DNA of 64,000 nt, from contig NZ_BCNS01000098.1 in assembly GCF_001528745.1 (NCBI RefSeq), positions 62,001 through 126,000 on the forward strand, in the 5' to 3' direction. The notes under the pieces are model-generated. The model saw nothing but the letters and a program-made list of their open reading frames with translations. It ran no database searches and was not told the origin of the DNA. This document shows positions 9,025-17,992 of this stretch, in pieces. Numbering within the stretch: position 1 is the first letter of the stretch; every line of letters begins with the position of its first letter. The stretch comes from Marinobacterium profundum. Lineage in GTDB: Bacteria; Pseudomonadota; Gammaproteobacteria; Pseudomonadales; Balneatricaceae. The position numbers and the translations under genes were made by a program.

Positions 9025-9729
9025 ATGACCCAGCAAGCCGTCACATCCGATATCCAGGACCTGATCGTCCAGGCGTTTAATTTCCGTCATGCCACCAAGG
9101 TGTTTGACGCCGACCGCAAGATCAATGACAGCGAGTTCGAAACCATTCTCCAGTCTGCGCGCCTGTCGCCGAGCTCTTTTGGCATGGAGCCCTGGCACCT
9201 GCTGGTTGTGCAGGATCCCGCCAAACGCGAGCTGTTCCGCGATTTTACCTGGGGCGCCAACGGTGCCTTCAATGGTTCGGCTGGCCAGCTGGGTACCGCC
9301 AGTCATTTCGCCATCCTGCTCGCCCATACCGGCGCCACCATGACGCACCACTCGGATTACCTGCAAAAGCACATGAAAGACGTGAAGCAGCTGCCGGATG
9401 ATGTCATCGGGTTTATTAACGGTGCCTACCAGAAGTTCCAGGAGCAGGATTTCCATATCGAAGGCGATCGCCAGATCACCGACTGGTCGGCCCGCCAGGC
9501 CTATATCCCGCTTGCGAACATGATGACCACTGCCGCGCTCATGGGCATCGATTCCTGCCCGATTGAAGGTTTTGAAATGGACAAGACAAGCGTCGTGCTT
9601 GCAGAGCATTTTGATATCGATCCGGCCATCTATCAGCCCGCGGTAATGGTGGCCTTTGGCTACCGTGCCGATGCACCGGCGCATCCCAAGACCCGTCGCG
9701 CGTTGGATCAGATGGTCACCTGGGCCTGA
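9025..9729 (+). CDS. NAD(P)H-dependent nitroreductase family protein
   Basis: Flavin (FMN) oxidoreductase of the nitroreductase fold, 234 residues. Signature elements: FRHATKVFD near the N-terminus, SARLSPSSFGMEPW, and the C-terminal GYRADAPAHPKTRR region that normally contacts FMN. Start chosen at ATG 9025 because ACGGAG lies 10 nt upstream and family members begin shortly before the FNFRHATK motif. Members reduce nitroaromatics, quinones or flavins, so the in vivo substrate is open. Preceded by a LysR gene and an inverted repeat that may control it. Confidence 0.88.
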   Translation: MTQQAVTSDIQDLIVQAFNFRHATKVFDADRKINDSEFETILQSARLSPSSFGMEPWHLLVVQDPAKRELFRDFTWGANGAFNGSAGQLGTASHFAILLAHTGATMTHHSDYLQKHMKDVKQLPDDVIGFINGAYQKFQEQDFHIEGDRQITDWSARQAYIPLANMMTTAALMGIDSCPIEGFEMDKTSVVLAEHFDIDPAIYQPAVMVAFGYRADAPAHPKTRRALDQMVTWA

Positions 9730-9778
9730 TCTCTTTCATCGAGGAAGCGAAGACGGCGTGGGTTTGGCTGCACTGTAG

Positions 9779-9871
9779 TCCCATGGTGCTTCGGAGCATT
9801 TTCAGGCCTTTGTTGGTGCTTTCAGCAAGGACGAACTGCGGATATCGGTTCAGCTGTTTAAAAAAGCCTGA
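9779..9871 (+). pseudogene. Short orphan C-terminal coding remnant
   Basis: A 30-codon open stretch without a start, bounded upstream by an in-frame TAG, reads SEHFQAFVGAFSKDELRIS and ends at a TGA just before a strong terminator. It resembles the amphipathic tail of a MarR-like regulator, but the identification is tentative. The position, immediately 5' of a terminator, fits the tail of a deleted gene. Confidence 0.3.
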
Positions 9872-9885
9872 GTCGAATCCGGGCC

Positions 9886-9924
9886 AAAAAAACGGGCGCT
9901 CCTTTTAGGGGGCGCCCGTTTTTT
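9886..9924. terminator. Bidirectional rho-independent terminator
   Basis: An 11-bp GC-rich stem (ACGGGCGCTCC with GGGGCGCCCGT, one G-T pair) is flanked by A-run and T-run, so it can work in both directions between the convergent nitroreductase and symporter genes. Confidence 0.85.
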
Positions 9925-9962
9925 ATCGCACTGAGCCGCGGTTCCCGTAATCACGAATCACC

Positions 9963-11216
9963 TCAGGCAGCGGGGCCTTCCTTTGCTACAGCGGCTGGAG
10001 ATGACTGCCGGGCGCGGCCATCAAGCCGTTCGAGCAAGGCGGCATTGGCACAGTTGCCCATCACGTTCAGGGCGGTACGCAGGCCATCGGTAAAACGGTC
10101 GACCCCGGCCACCACCGCAACGCCTTCCAGTGGCAGGCCTGCAGCGCCCAGCACTGTGGTCATCGCCACAAGGCCGGCGCCCGGCACGCCGGCGGTGGAA
10201 AAGCTCACCAGCAAGCCGGTGGTGAAGACCGTAATCACCAGTGAGGTGGTGATATCGACATTGAACAGTTGGGCGACAAAGAGGGCATTGAAGCCCTGCA
10301 GCACGGCCGCGCCATCACGCTTGAGCGCGGTGCCAAAGGGCAGGGCAAAGCTGGCCAGGGATTCGTTCATGCCGTAGCTGCGCGCGTTGCCGATCGCCAG
10401 TGGCAAGGTTGCCCCGGAGCTCGCGGTCCCAAAGGCAAAGCCCAGGCTCTGGCCGAAGTGACGCACGAAATCACCTGGTCGTGCGCCCGTGAGCCCCAGC
10501 AGCACCAGGTACAGCAGCGCCATCAAGGCCAGCGCCAGCGTCAGGCCCATCACGTACATCCCCAGGCGCTGCAGCAGGTCGAGCCCTTGGGTCGCAATGA
10601 CCGAGGTGATAAGCGCGAAGACGCCGACAGGCGCCAGCTTCAACACAAATTCCAGTACCTTCAAGCTCACCCGGTAGCCGCTTTCGATCAGGCCGCGCAG
10701 AGGCTCGCTTTCCTGCGGCAGTGCACGCATGGCGATGCCGATCAGCGCCGCCGCGAAAATAACCTGCAACAGGCTGCCACCGCCCAGGGCTGCGAAGGGG
10801 TTATTCGGCACCAGCCCGACCAGCCACTGGCTCAGGCTGTCCGCATTGCGACCCTGGGGCGCCTGACTGACGAGACTCTCGGTGCCCGTGCCCGGTGTCA
10901 GCCACTGGGCAACCAGCATACCCAGTGCCAGCGCTACGGCACTTGTCAGTACATAGCTGATCAGCAGGCGACTGGCGTAACGGCCCACATCGGCACCGGC
11001 CTCACGGTTGGTCAGGCTCAGAATCAGGGCACCAAATACCATGGGGACAACAACAAATTGCAGCAGGCGCAGGAAGACCTTGCCTACCGGCGTCAGCAGG
11101 TTGGCATCCAGCCAGGCCACGCTGCCTGGGGGCAGGGCGTTGGCGCCGGCGTTTAGCGCAAGGCCAGTAATGATACCCAGCACAAGGGCGAGCAGGATTT
11201 GGCGCGTGACGGACAT
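9963..11216 (-). CDS. Dicarboxylate/amino acid:cation symporter (DAACS/SDF family)
   Basis: Inner-membrane sodium- or proton-coupled importer of the GltP/DctA family, 417 residues. Characteristic sequences are the serine-rich loop FGTASSGATLPLAI, the GTALKRDGAAV segment corresponding to the conserved hairpin 2 region, and multiple hydrophobic helices from residue 5 on. Likely substrates are glutamate/aspartate or C4-dicarboxylates; sequence alone does not separate these. ATG start at 11216. No partner gene is adjacent. Confidence 0.87.
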   Translation of the reverse strand: MSVTRQILLALVLGIITGLALNAGANALPPGSVAWLDANLLTPVGKVFLRLLQFVVVPMVFGALILSLTNREAGADVGRYASRLLISYVLTSAVALALGMLVAQWLTPGTGTESLVSQAPQGRNADSLSQWLVGLVPNNPFAALGGGSLLQVIFAAALIGIAMRALPQESEPLRGLIESGYRVSLKVLEFVLKLAPVGVFALITSVIATQGLDLLQRLGMYVMGLTLALALMALLYLVLLGLTGARPGDFVRHFGQSLGFAFGTASSGATLPLAIGNARSYGMNESLASFALPFGTALKRDGAAVLQGFNALFVAQLFNVDITTSLVITVFTTGLLVSFSTAGVPGAGLVAMTTVLGAAGLPLEGVAVVAGVDRFTDGLRTALNVMGNCANAALLERLDGRARQSSPAAVAKEGPAA

Positions 11217-11356
11217 GGACTCTCCGTGAATCGGGTTTTGCGAGGTGGTTTTCGAGGCGGGCTATTGTGGTATCAGATAAAAGGTATATCAATAGTAAAA
11301 TTAATAACTTTATGGAATAAGAAGCTCGACTCAGGGGTGAGGGGCGAGGTAAAGGC

Positions 11357-11401
11357 AGGTGAAAGGTAAAAGGTGAAAGGTAAAAGGTAAAAGGTAAAAG
11401 G
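11357..11401. repeat. Heptameric tandem repeat AGGTRAA
   Basis: Six consecutive 7-bp units of AGGTRAA (R is A or G) plus a partial seventh. Intergenic, between the symporter promoter and a gene remnant. No function evident. Confidence 0.85.
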
Positions 11402-11418
11402 AGGGGCGCTCTGTGTAA

Positions 11419-11628
11419 GAATCGCTGCCGGAAGCTTATGGGTCCCGGGTGCAGTTCAAGGCTCCGCAATTTGAGCTTGATGGCTGGGTGTCGAGTTATA
11501 GCGCCATCGCTGTGGGCGAGTTCGAGGTGCTGAGTGATACGGTGGAGCGCTTCACCGGCCGTGCGCCCATGAGTCTAAAGGCGTATCTGGCCATGAGAGA
11601 CTATTCGCGCCAAGGCGCTGTTCACTAA
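11419..11628 (+). pseudogene. C-terminal remnant of an NmrA-like NAD(P)-binding protein
   Basis: An open stretch of about 69 codons from just after an in-frame TAA to a TAA at 11626, with no start codon or NAD-binding domain upstream. The readable segment (APQFELDGWVSSYSAI, then VERFTGRAPMSLKAYL) matches the C-terminal end of NmrA/SDR-type proteins, where a Leu-x-x-Tyr-Leu element closes the protein. The N-terminal two thirds are missing, replaced by repeat DNA. Likely left by a deletion; it sits just upstream of the MarR operators. Confidence 0.6.
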
Positions 11629-11636
11629 GGGGAGGG

Positions 11637-11690
11637 TTGATAATATAGTTGATATTATCAACCTGCAGCTTTATAGTTGACTCTATCAAC
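11637..11690. promoter_or_regulatory. Double palindromic operator upstream of the marR-like gene
   Basis: Two related 15-bp palindromes: GTTGATATTATCAAC (11648-11662, perfect 7-1-7) and GTTGACTCTATCAAC (11676-11690), 28 bp centre to centre. The first overlaps a larger inverted repeat, TTGATAATAT/ATATTATCAA, at 11637-11661. The block ends directly before the ribosome binding site of the MarR gene. This is classic architecture for MarR autoregulation; binding is inferred. Confidence 0.75.
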
Positions 11691-11708
11691 CAAGAGGCGG
11701 TGATCATC

Positions 11709-12155
11709 ATGCTTGAAAGCCCTGTCGGAGAAGCGCTGCACCGGCTACTCCACGCCTATAAGCGGGCAATGCGCCAATCTTTCCAGGCCCATGGGATTGA
11801 CCTGGCCATCTCGCACATTCGCACCCTGAAGGTGATTCACTATCATCTGCGCAGCAAACAGCCCTGTACTGCGCAACTGATCGTCACCCGGCTGGAGCGC
11901 GACAAGGCACAGATTGCCCGCTTGCTGCAGGATTTACTGGCCGCAGAGCTGATTGAAAAGCACCCCAACCCTGAAGATCGCCGCAGTCAAATTTTACGTC
12001 TGACCCAGGCGGGCAGCGCGGTGCTGGAGCGCATCGCGCACGCCGAGCAGGATGCGGGGCTGCAGATGGCCCAGGGATTGAGCCATGAAGAAATGCAAAG
12101 CTTTATTCGGCTGGCCAACGCCATGACGGGCAATCTTGCCGCCCCGCCAGGTTAA
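11709..12155 (+). CDS. MarR family transcriptional regulator
   Basis: 148-residue winged-helix regulator with the MarR layout: helix 1 (EALHRLLHAYKRAMRQSF), recognition helix region (TAQLIVTRLERDKAQIARLL) and the wing DRRSQILRLTQAG with the conserved Asp-Arg. ATG 11709 is preferred over upstream codons because AGAGGCGG lies at the right distance. Upstream palindromes suggest autorepression. The next gene, 48 bp on, encodes a siderophore-interacting flavoreductase and is probably co-regulated. Confidence 0.9.
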   Translation: MLESPVGEALHRLLHAYKRAMRQSFQAHGIDLAISHIRTLKVIHYHLRSKQPCTAQLIVTRLERDKAQIARLLQDLLAAELIEKHPNPEDRRSQILRLTQAGSAVLERIAHAEQDAGLQMAQGLSHEEMQSFIRLANAMTGNLAAPPG

Positions 12156-12203
12156 TCAACACTGCGTGGACTGTTTTAATTCATACATTTAACCGGAGAT
12201 CCC

Positions 12204-12935
12204 ATGAACCGACCTGCACCGCGCGAACTGACGCTGTTGAGTAGAACCCAGCTAAGTCCCCATATGCTGCGCCTCACCTTAGGTGGCAGCGCCATGGATG
12301 ATTTTCCGGCCGATCAGGCCAGCGCTTACGTTAAATTGATGTTTCCGAGCGATGCCGGTGCCCGCCCCCTTATGCGTACCTATACAGTACGGGCGCAGCG
12401 CGCGGGCGAGATTGATATTGATTTTGTGGTCCATCAGGATACTGGCCCCGCGTCTCGCTGGGCACAGGAGGCCCAGCTGGGTGATCGCATTATGGTGGGT
12501 GGCCCAGGTCCCAAAAAAATGGTCGATACGAGCGCCGACTGGTTGCTGATGGTCGGGGATATGACTGCATTACCGGCCATTAGTGTGAATCTGGAGCAGC
12601 TTCCTCCAAATGCCAGGGGCTATGCCGTTATCGAGGTTGCCACTGCGGCGGATATTCAGGTGCTAAGTGCCCCGGCGAACATCGAAATCCACTGGGTGCT
12701 CAACCCGCATCCCGGCACTGATGACAATGGCCTGCTGGATAAAGTGCAGAGCCTGCCCTGGCTGGATGGGCGTCCCTATGTCTGGTGTGCCTGTGAATTT
12801 TCCAGCATGCGGGTGCTGCGAGAGCACTTTCGCGCCCAATCCGATCTGGACAGAAGCAACCTGTATATTTCCAGCTACTGGAAGCTGGGCGTCGGCGAAG
12901 AGGCGCACAAGGCGCTGAAACAGGCGTCTGCCTGA
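12204..12935 (+). CDS. Siderophore-interacting protein (NADPH-dependent ferric-siderophore reductase)
   Basis: Cytosolic flavoprotein of 243 residues in the SIP/ViuB family, which releases iron from ferric siderophores by NAD(P)H-dependent reduction. Visible elements: FAD-binding RTYTVRA (around residue 55), GPGPKK in the phosphate loop, GDMTALPAI at the start of the NAD domain, and the typical C-terminal SSYWKLGVGEE. ATG 12204 with GGAGATC upstream. Co-directional with the MarR gene, so it may respond to the MarR ligand rather than Fur; no Fur box was recognised. Confidence 0.9.
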   Translation: MNRPAPRELTLLSRTQLSPHMLRLTLGGSAMDDFPADQASAYVKLMFPSDAGARPLMRTYTVRAQRAGEIDIDFVVHQDTGPASRWAQEAQLGDRIMVGGPGPKKMVDTSADWLLMVGDMTALPAISVNLEQLPPNARGYAVIEVATAADIQVLSAPANIEIHWVLNPHPGTDDNGLLDKVQSLPWLDGRPYVWCACEFSSMRVLREHFRAQSDLDRSNLYISSYWKLGVGEEAHKALKQASA

Positions 12936-13023
12936 GTGCCGCTGATCGGGCGACTAAAGCCCAGGAAAGCCGAAGTCTTGGGTCTTGATCTTGGTTATGG
13001 TTCCAGTACTGACGGCATCAGGG

Positions 13024-13893
13024 TCATGACTGACGGTTATATTGAGAGGCCGTAAGGCGCATGCAGGCAGTCAGGCGCTCCAGCGTCACTTTGTCGATCA
13101 GCGGCGACCAGATCAGGTTGATCCGCAACAGATGATCACCGGGTAGCAGACCCGGCGGCAGCGGGCGTGAACGTATAACTCGTAACGTGGATTCCGGCAG
13201 CAGCGATACCGCCAGGCCGGCCTGCACGGCGGCGGCAATATTCTCCATCACCGGGCTGGTAAACACCGGCTGATAGGCAATTTTGGCGCGCTTGAGGTCG
13301 GCCAGGCACAGGTCCCGCACGATGCAGTTGTCCTCAAACAGGGCTATCGGCAGTGGCTCCTGCGGCTCGTATTGAAAGCCGGCGGGAGCCGACCAGACCA
13401 GCCGTTCAGACCAGAGCATGGCCTCATTCTCATAGCCGGGTTCTCCGGAAACGATCGCCACATCCAGTTCGCCGCGCTCCACCTGATCACGCAATGTGCG
13501 GCTGCGATCACAGGTGATGCGGGCATCAAGCTTTGGCAGTTCCTGCTTTAGCAGTGGCATGAAACTGTGCAGAAAATCCTGGGCATAGTCCGTGGGGATA
13601 CCAAAGTTGATTCGGCCACTGAGCTGATCCTGGCTGAGCGCGGCCAGGGTCAGGCTGTTCAGGCGCAGGAACTGTTGGCAGTAATCCAGCAGGGTGTTGC
13701 CTGCGTCGGTGAGCTGGATACCCTGGTTGTTGCGTTCGAGCAGGCGCGTGCCGACCTGTTCCTCCAGCCGTTTGATCTGCATGCTGACCGCCGCTTGGGA
13801 GCGAAATACCGCGGCGGCGGCCTTCTTCAGTTCGCCCGCCTTTACGACTTCAGCAAAGGTGCGCAGTAACTCTAGGTCGAGTAATGGATCCAC
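13024..13893 (-). CDS. LysR family transcriptional regulator
   Basis: 289-residue LysR-type regulator: N-terminal HTH (LELLRTFAEVVKAGELKKAA, then SQAAVSMQIKRLEEQVG) and a type 2 periplasmic-binding effector domain. GTG start at 13893 with GGGAGG upstream. Divergent from the quinone-oxidoreductase-like gene at 14075; the AT-rich 181-bp spacer presumably carries the shared control region. Effector unknown. Confidence 0.9.
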   Translation of the reverse strand: MDPLLDLELLRTFAEVVKAGELKKAAAAVFRSQAAVSMQIKRLEEQVGTRLLERNNQGIQLTDAGNTLLDYCQQFLRLNSLTLAALSQDQLSGRINFGIPTDYAQDFLHSFMPLLKQELPKLDARITCDRSRTLRDQVERGELDVAIVSGEPGYENEAMLWSERLVWSAPAGFQYEPQEPLPIALFEDNCIVRDLCLADLKRAKIAYQPVFTSPVMENIAAAVQAGLAVSLLPESTLRVIRSRPLPPGLLPGDHLLRINLIWSPLIDKVTLERLTACMRLTASQYNRQS

Positions 13894-14074
13894 GGGGCCT
13901 CCCTGTAATCTGCAGTGCCCAGACCCGCGGGCGAGGCTAAGCAGGTTATTCAGATAATATGATTTATTGGTTTAAATTTATTCGTTTGACTGAAGTATGC
14001 CGGTTTCCTAAGGTGGTCAACAAGTGATTACTTCAGTTTGAATACTTAACCCATCCGAATTCAGGGCAGGTGAC

Positions 14075-15184
14075 ATGAATATTCCCACACTTCCATCCCG
14101 TATGGCGGCTGTGCAACTGACAGGTCACGGTGGCCTGGACAAGCTGCACTACCGACAGGATCTTCCGCTGCCCAGCCCCAAAGCGGGCGAGGTGCTGATC
14201 AGAGTCGGTGCGACGGCGGTTAACAATACCGATATCAATACCCGTATCGGCTGGTACTCCAAGGGCGTGACCGGTGACACCGGTATGGGCGCAACCCAGG
14301 GATTTGACACTGTTAATGATGGCGATGCTGGCTGGTCTGGCGTGGCGCTTCAGTTTCCCCGTATCCAGGGTGCCGACTGCTGTGGTGAAATCGTGGCGGT
14401 GGGCGCGCATGTGGCACGCGGGCGCATCGGCGAGCGTGTGCTGGTGCGGCCGATGCAGGCGTCATCTGACACGGGAGATGACTACGACTGCGTCACCTTT
14501 GGATCGGAACTGGACGGCGGCTTCGCGCAGTATGCCGTTGTGCGGGCCAGCGAGGCCTTCGCCATTGATAGCACCCTGAGCGATGCGCAGCTGGCATCCT
14601 TTCCCTGTGCCTACTCCACGGCCGAGGGCATGCTGGAGCGTGCGGACTTGAAACAAGGCGAGCGAGTGCTGATTACAGGCGCATCCGGCGGTGTGGGTTC
14701 CGCCGCGGTACAGTTGGCCAAGCGCCGCGGCGCCCATGTTGTTGCCCTGTGCGGGGCTGACAAGCGCAGTGCCGTGCTGGCGTTGGGCGCCGATGAAGTG
14801 GTTGCCCGGGGTGAAAATCTGGTTGAGGCGCTGGGCGCGGACAGCGTTGATCTGGTGGTGGACCTGGTGGCAGGCCCGCAGTGGCCGCAACTCTGTGACA
14901 TTCTGCGCCGGGGCGGGCGCTATGCAGTGGCCGGGGCCATTGCAGGCCCTTTGGTAGAGCTGGATGTACGCACCCTTTACCTGAAGGATTTGAGCTTCTT
15001 TGGCTGCACCTGGCAGCCGCGATCTGTGTTCGAAAACCTGATTGGCTATATAGAGCGGGGTGAGATTCACCCGCTGGTGGCCGGCACCTACCCGCTGGAT
15101 CAGATCGTAAAAGCGCAGGAAGAATTTGTCGCCAAGGCCTTTATCGGCAAGCTGGTGATGATTCCGCCGCAGGATATTTTTTAA
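14075..15184 (+). CDS. Zinc-independent MDR family NAD(P)H oxidoreductase (quinone oxidoreductase-like)
   Basis: Medium-chain dehydrogenase/reductase of 369 residues with a GroES-like N-domain and a Rossmann domain (ITGASGGVGSAAVQLAK, near residue 205). The zinc-binding GHE motif of alcohol dehydrogenases is absent (GADCCGEIVAVG instead), so it is closer to quinone oxidoreductases or enoyl reductases. ATG 14075 with AGGGCAGG upstream. Divergent LysR next door, convergent terminator at 15212. Substrate unknown. Confidence 0.87.
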   Translation: MNIPTLPSRMAAVQLTGHGGLDKLHYRQDLPLPSPKAGEVLIRVGATAVNNTDINTRIGWYSKGVTGDTGMGATQGFDTVNDGDAGWSGVALQFPRIQGADCCGEIVAVGAHVARGRIGERVLVRPMQASSDTGDDYDCVTFGSELDGGFAQYAVVRASEAFAIDSTLSDAQLASFPCAYSTAEGMLERADLKQGERVLITGASGGVGSAAVQLAKRRGAHVVALCGADKRSAVLALGADEVVARGENLVEALGADSVDLVVDLVAGPQWPQLCDILRRGGRYAVAGAIAGPLVELDVRTLYLKDLSFFGCTWQPRSVFENLIGYIERGEIHPLVAGTYPLDQIVKAQEEFVAKAFIGKLVMIPPQDIF

Positions 15185-15211
15185 CAGCAGCGGCGCTTCA
15201 CACAACCAAAG

Positions 15212-15246
15212 GAGCGAGGGTGCTTTAATGCCCTCGCTCTTTTTTG
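15212..15246 (+). terminator. Rho-independent terminator
   Basis: Perfect 9-bp stem GAGCGAGGG/CCCTCGCTC, 10-nt loop, then TTTTTT. It ends transcription of the MDR gene and lies against the 3' end of the convergent fusion gene. Confidence 0.88.
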
Positions 15247-17853
15247 CTATGAGTTCGCGGCACCGGCGAGACGCCCGGCGTCTGTGTCTTTGCGTATCCA
15301 TGGCCGCGACAGCAGGCGGCGCTGCACGGTGGCGGCGACCAGCCCGAGGCCGATACCACCGGTGATGGCGATTATATCGGTAACCGGGCCACGTTCCTCG
15401 ATGCCGGCCAGCGGCAGCAGAACTTCAGGCACCAGCCGATGCAACAGATAAATCGGAAACGCCGCCTGGGCGAGTCGCATAACAGGCCGTATGGTGCGGC
15501 GCGGCAAACGGACACGCGGCACGAAGCACAGCAGCCCCACGAGTACGAGCAGGCTCATATACTTGATCCAGCCGCCGTGCCAGTTACCGCCCACATAGGC
15601 CGCCAGTGGCATGATCAGGCAGGCAAGCCCCAAAGTGATAAGCCGCTCGCGCTGCGTCTGAGCGGTGCTGATGCACCACCCAAGCGCGAACATAAAGAGC
15701 ACCCAGGGCACCGTAAAGAGCGCACGGCCCTGCATGGGCCAGATTTCGGGGATGCTGAAGCGCAGGATGGCAGCAAGCCCGAAGAGGCAAAGGCCGAAAC
15801 CGAAGCGCTGTGCGTCTTTCGAGTTTTGTTCCCCTGCCAGCCTGCGTCGCAGCGCAGGGATCAAAAAGGGTATGGCGATCAGCAGCGAGATTTGAACGTA
15901 CGCCTCAACAAACCAGTAGAGATAGGGCAGCATCTGATGCGTCTCGGGCGTGGTGAGCGCAAAATTCCCGAGTAGCAGCGCCGAGACCCAGGGTACCTCG
16001 CCCCATGCCAGCGAATAGCCCGTCAGTACCGCGTAATAGGGCACAAGCACACCCAGCATTGGGGTGAAATAGGCCCGCATGTCACCACTGACAAGGGCAT
16101 CCCAGCGATAGGCAGCAACGCTCATGCCCATCAGAATGATCATCGCCGCCGAGCCGCCATAGAGCGGCCAGAGCGTCTGGTGCGATACAACCACCATCAG
16201 TATCGCCAGCACCCGCGCCACCAGTTCGGTGGGCACGCTGTGGCCCTGGGGTGGCCGGGCCTGTTCGAGGTCGGCGATGGTTATGCGTTCCCAGCCCTGG
16301 GGTACGCCGCCGATGCGCTCCTCGAGGGCGAGCGTCAGCTCCACATGGCACAGCGAATCGCCGCCCAGGCTCGCAAAGGTATCCCTGGGGTGCACGGGGC
16401 GCGGGGCGAAGGTCGCGCGGTAGGCGGCCAGTACGCTTTTGCTCCGGGGCCGGTTGTCAGGCTGTGCCTTCAGCGCCGGATAATTGATTTTGCCGTTGCT
16501 GCGCCTTGGCAGGTCGCTCGTCAGGCGGATATCGAAATGTTGCGAGCCGACGCCGGTGAGTTGTACTGCGCGTGCCTGTATCTGTGCGGCATCGAGGGTG
16601 GCGCCGGTAACGGCGATGCCGATACGTCGGTCATCGCCCCAGACCGCGACCTCGCGCCCGGCATCGGCGAGGGCACGCTCGAGAGCGTCGTGGCCAATGC
16701 GCAGGCCTGCAATCTTGGACATGCGCGAAAGCCGCCCCGTTATGCGGTAAATACCGTGACTATCGCGCCGGGCCAGGTCGCCGGTGGCCAGTTCATCGAG
16801 TTCGGCGCCCCGTGCCAGGTCCGCATGACTCTCGGCATAGCCCATCATTACATTGGGGCCGCGGTAAATCAGTTCGCCTTCGCCCTCGGGGGCCTTAATG
16901 GTGCCACCGCGCTCATCGCGCAGCGCAAGTTCTCCGCCGGGGATGGCGATGCCGACCGCATCAGGTGCCTGTTGTGCAAGCGCAGGCGGCAGCCAGGCGA
17001 TCCGGGCGCAGGCCTCGGTCTGGCCGTACATGACCTGGAACCGGCCCCCGCGGGCATCCATCCGTGCCGCCCATTCGCCTACACTGCGGGGCGCCATCGC
17101 GCCGCCCGCCACGCTAAGAAAGCGCAGGCTGGCAGGCAGCGCCTTGTCCAGGCCGGCACTTTCGAGCAGGCTGAAATGATGCGGTACGCCGGCAAGGTTA
17201 GTGGCGCCGCTGGCCGCGAGGGCGGTGCCGAAACCGGCTGTCAGCACTGAATCCGGATGCAGCCAGAGACTGGCCCCGCGCAGCAGGTGGGAATGCAGTA
17301 CCGAGATACCGTAGGAGTAATGCAGCGGCAGGATCAGTGCGGCGCGATCAGCCGCGTTGAGCTCGAGATAGTCAGCGATGGATTCGGCATTGGCCTGCAG
17401 CGCCTGGGCGGAGAGCCGCACGCCGCGTCCCTGGCCTGTGCTGCCGGAGGTTTGCAGCAGCAGCGCCAGATCCGAATGCAACGGCGTCGCCGGCCCCGGG
17501 TGTGTCAGCAGTTGCCAACGGCCATCGATGTGGCGAAAGCTGGCTGCCGGGCGAAAGCGCTGTTCGAGCGCCAGCGCTGTGTCAAGATCGCCTGCGGGTA
17601 TCGGCATCACCGCATGGTCTGCGGCCAGGGCGCCGATATAGGCGATGATCGCTGTGGGGTCAGAGGCCGCCTCTATGGCGATCAGCCTGCGGCCGCCATC
17701 CTGATCCTGCTTTTGAACAAGGCTCTCACCAAGGGCCTGACCGAAGGCTGCGACCTGTTCGGCGAACTCTGCATAGCTCAGTGTCGCGCCATGCTTGTCC
17801 AGCAGGCAGGGGCGGGCGCCGTAGGCCCGGAGGCGATCGAGATCGAAAAACAT
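15247..17853 (-). CDS. Adenylation - carrier - acyltransferase-3 fusion protein
   Basis: 868-residue multidomain enzyme. Residues 1-465 form an AMP-binding adenylation domain: TSGSTG (135-140), YGQTEA (276-281), TGD (357-359), and NGKINY (453-458) carrying the catalytic Lys. A short carrier domain follows with the phosphopantetheine site GGDS (Ser500). From about 545 to 850 there are nine or ten hydrophobic helices of the acyltransferase-3 type with an early His (VVVSHQTLWP). Inferred action: activate a carboxylic or amino acid, load it on the carrier, and transfer it at the membrane. No condensation or thioesterase domain and no adjacent phosphopantetheinyl transferase. ATG 17853. A four-gene ABC operon lies 139 bp upstream on the same strand. 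Product unknown. Confidence 0.85.
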   Translation of the reverse strand: MFFDLDRLRAYGARPCLLDKHGATLSYAEFAEQVAAFGQALGESLVQKQDQDGGRRLIAIEAASDPTAIIAYIGALAADHAVMPIPAGDLDTALALEQRFRPAASFRHIDGRWQLLTHPGPATPLHSDLALLLQTSGSTGQGRGVRLSAQALQANAESIADYLELNAADRAALILPLHYSYGISVLHSHLLRGASLWLHPDSVLTAGFGTALAASGATNLAGVPHHFSLLESAGLDKALPASLRFLSVAGGAMAPRSVGEWAARMDARGGRFQVMYGQTEACARIAWLPPALAQQAPDAVGIAIPGGELALRDERGGTIKAPEGEGELIYRGPNVMMGYAESHADLARGAELDELATGDLARRDSHGIYRITGRLSRMSKIAGLRIGHDALERALADAGREVAVWGDDRRIGIAVTGATLDAAQIQARAVQLTGVGSQHFDIRLTSDLPRRSNGKINYPALKAQPDNRPRSKSVLAAYRATFAPRPVHPRDTFASLGGDSLCHVELTLALEERIGGVPQGWERITIADLEQARPPQGHSVPTELVARVLAILMVVVSHQTLWPLYGGSAAMIILMGMSVAAYRWDALVSGDMRAYFTPMLGVLVPYYAVLTGYSLAWGEVPWVSALLLGNFALTTPETHQMLPYLYWFVEAYVQISLLIAIPFLIPALRRRLAGEQNSKDAQRFGFGLCLFGLAAILRFSIPEIWPMQGRALFTVPWVLFMFALGWCISTAQTQRERLITLGLACLIMPLAAYVGGNWHGGWIKYMSLLVLVGLLCFVPRVRLPRRTIRPVMRLAQAAFPIYLLHRLVPEVLLPLAGIEERGPVTDIIAITGGIGLGLVAATVQRRLLSRPWIRKDTDAGRLAGAANS

Positions 17854-17949
17854 TACCGTAACTACTCGTGTCGTACGCGTGCAATAGGGTCTGGGGACTC
17901 AGCCGGCTATTGTAACGACAGATGAGAGTAGTTCCTATTCCCTTTTGTA

Positions 17950-17985
17950 AATACGAGTAAGTCGTATTAGTAGTTCGCTAGCGAA
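17950..17985. repeat. Two adjacent inverted repeats
   Basis: AATACGA-GTAAG-TCGTATT (17950-17968) and the perfect 12-bp palindrome TTCGCTAGCGAA (17974-17985), between the ABC permease stop and the fusion gene start. They could be a regulator site or part of a terminator; no T-run follows. Confidence 0.4.
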
Positions 17986-17992
17986 GGGCGCC

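Noticed and set aside
16180-17250. 356-codon plus-strand frame opposite the adenylation fusion gene
   Set aside because: Antisense to a gene with clear catalytic motifs; no recognisable family or start signal.
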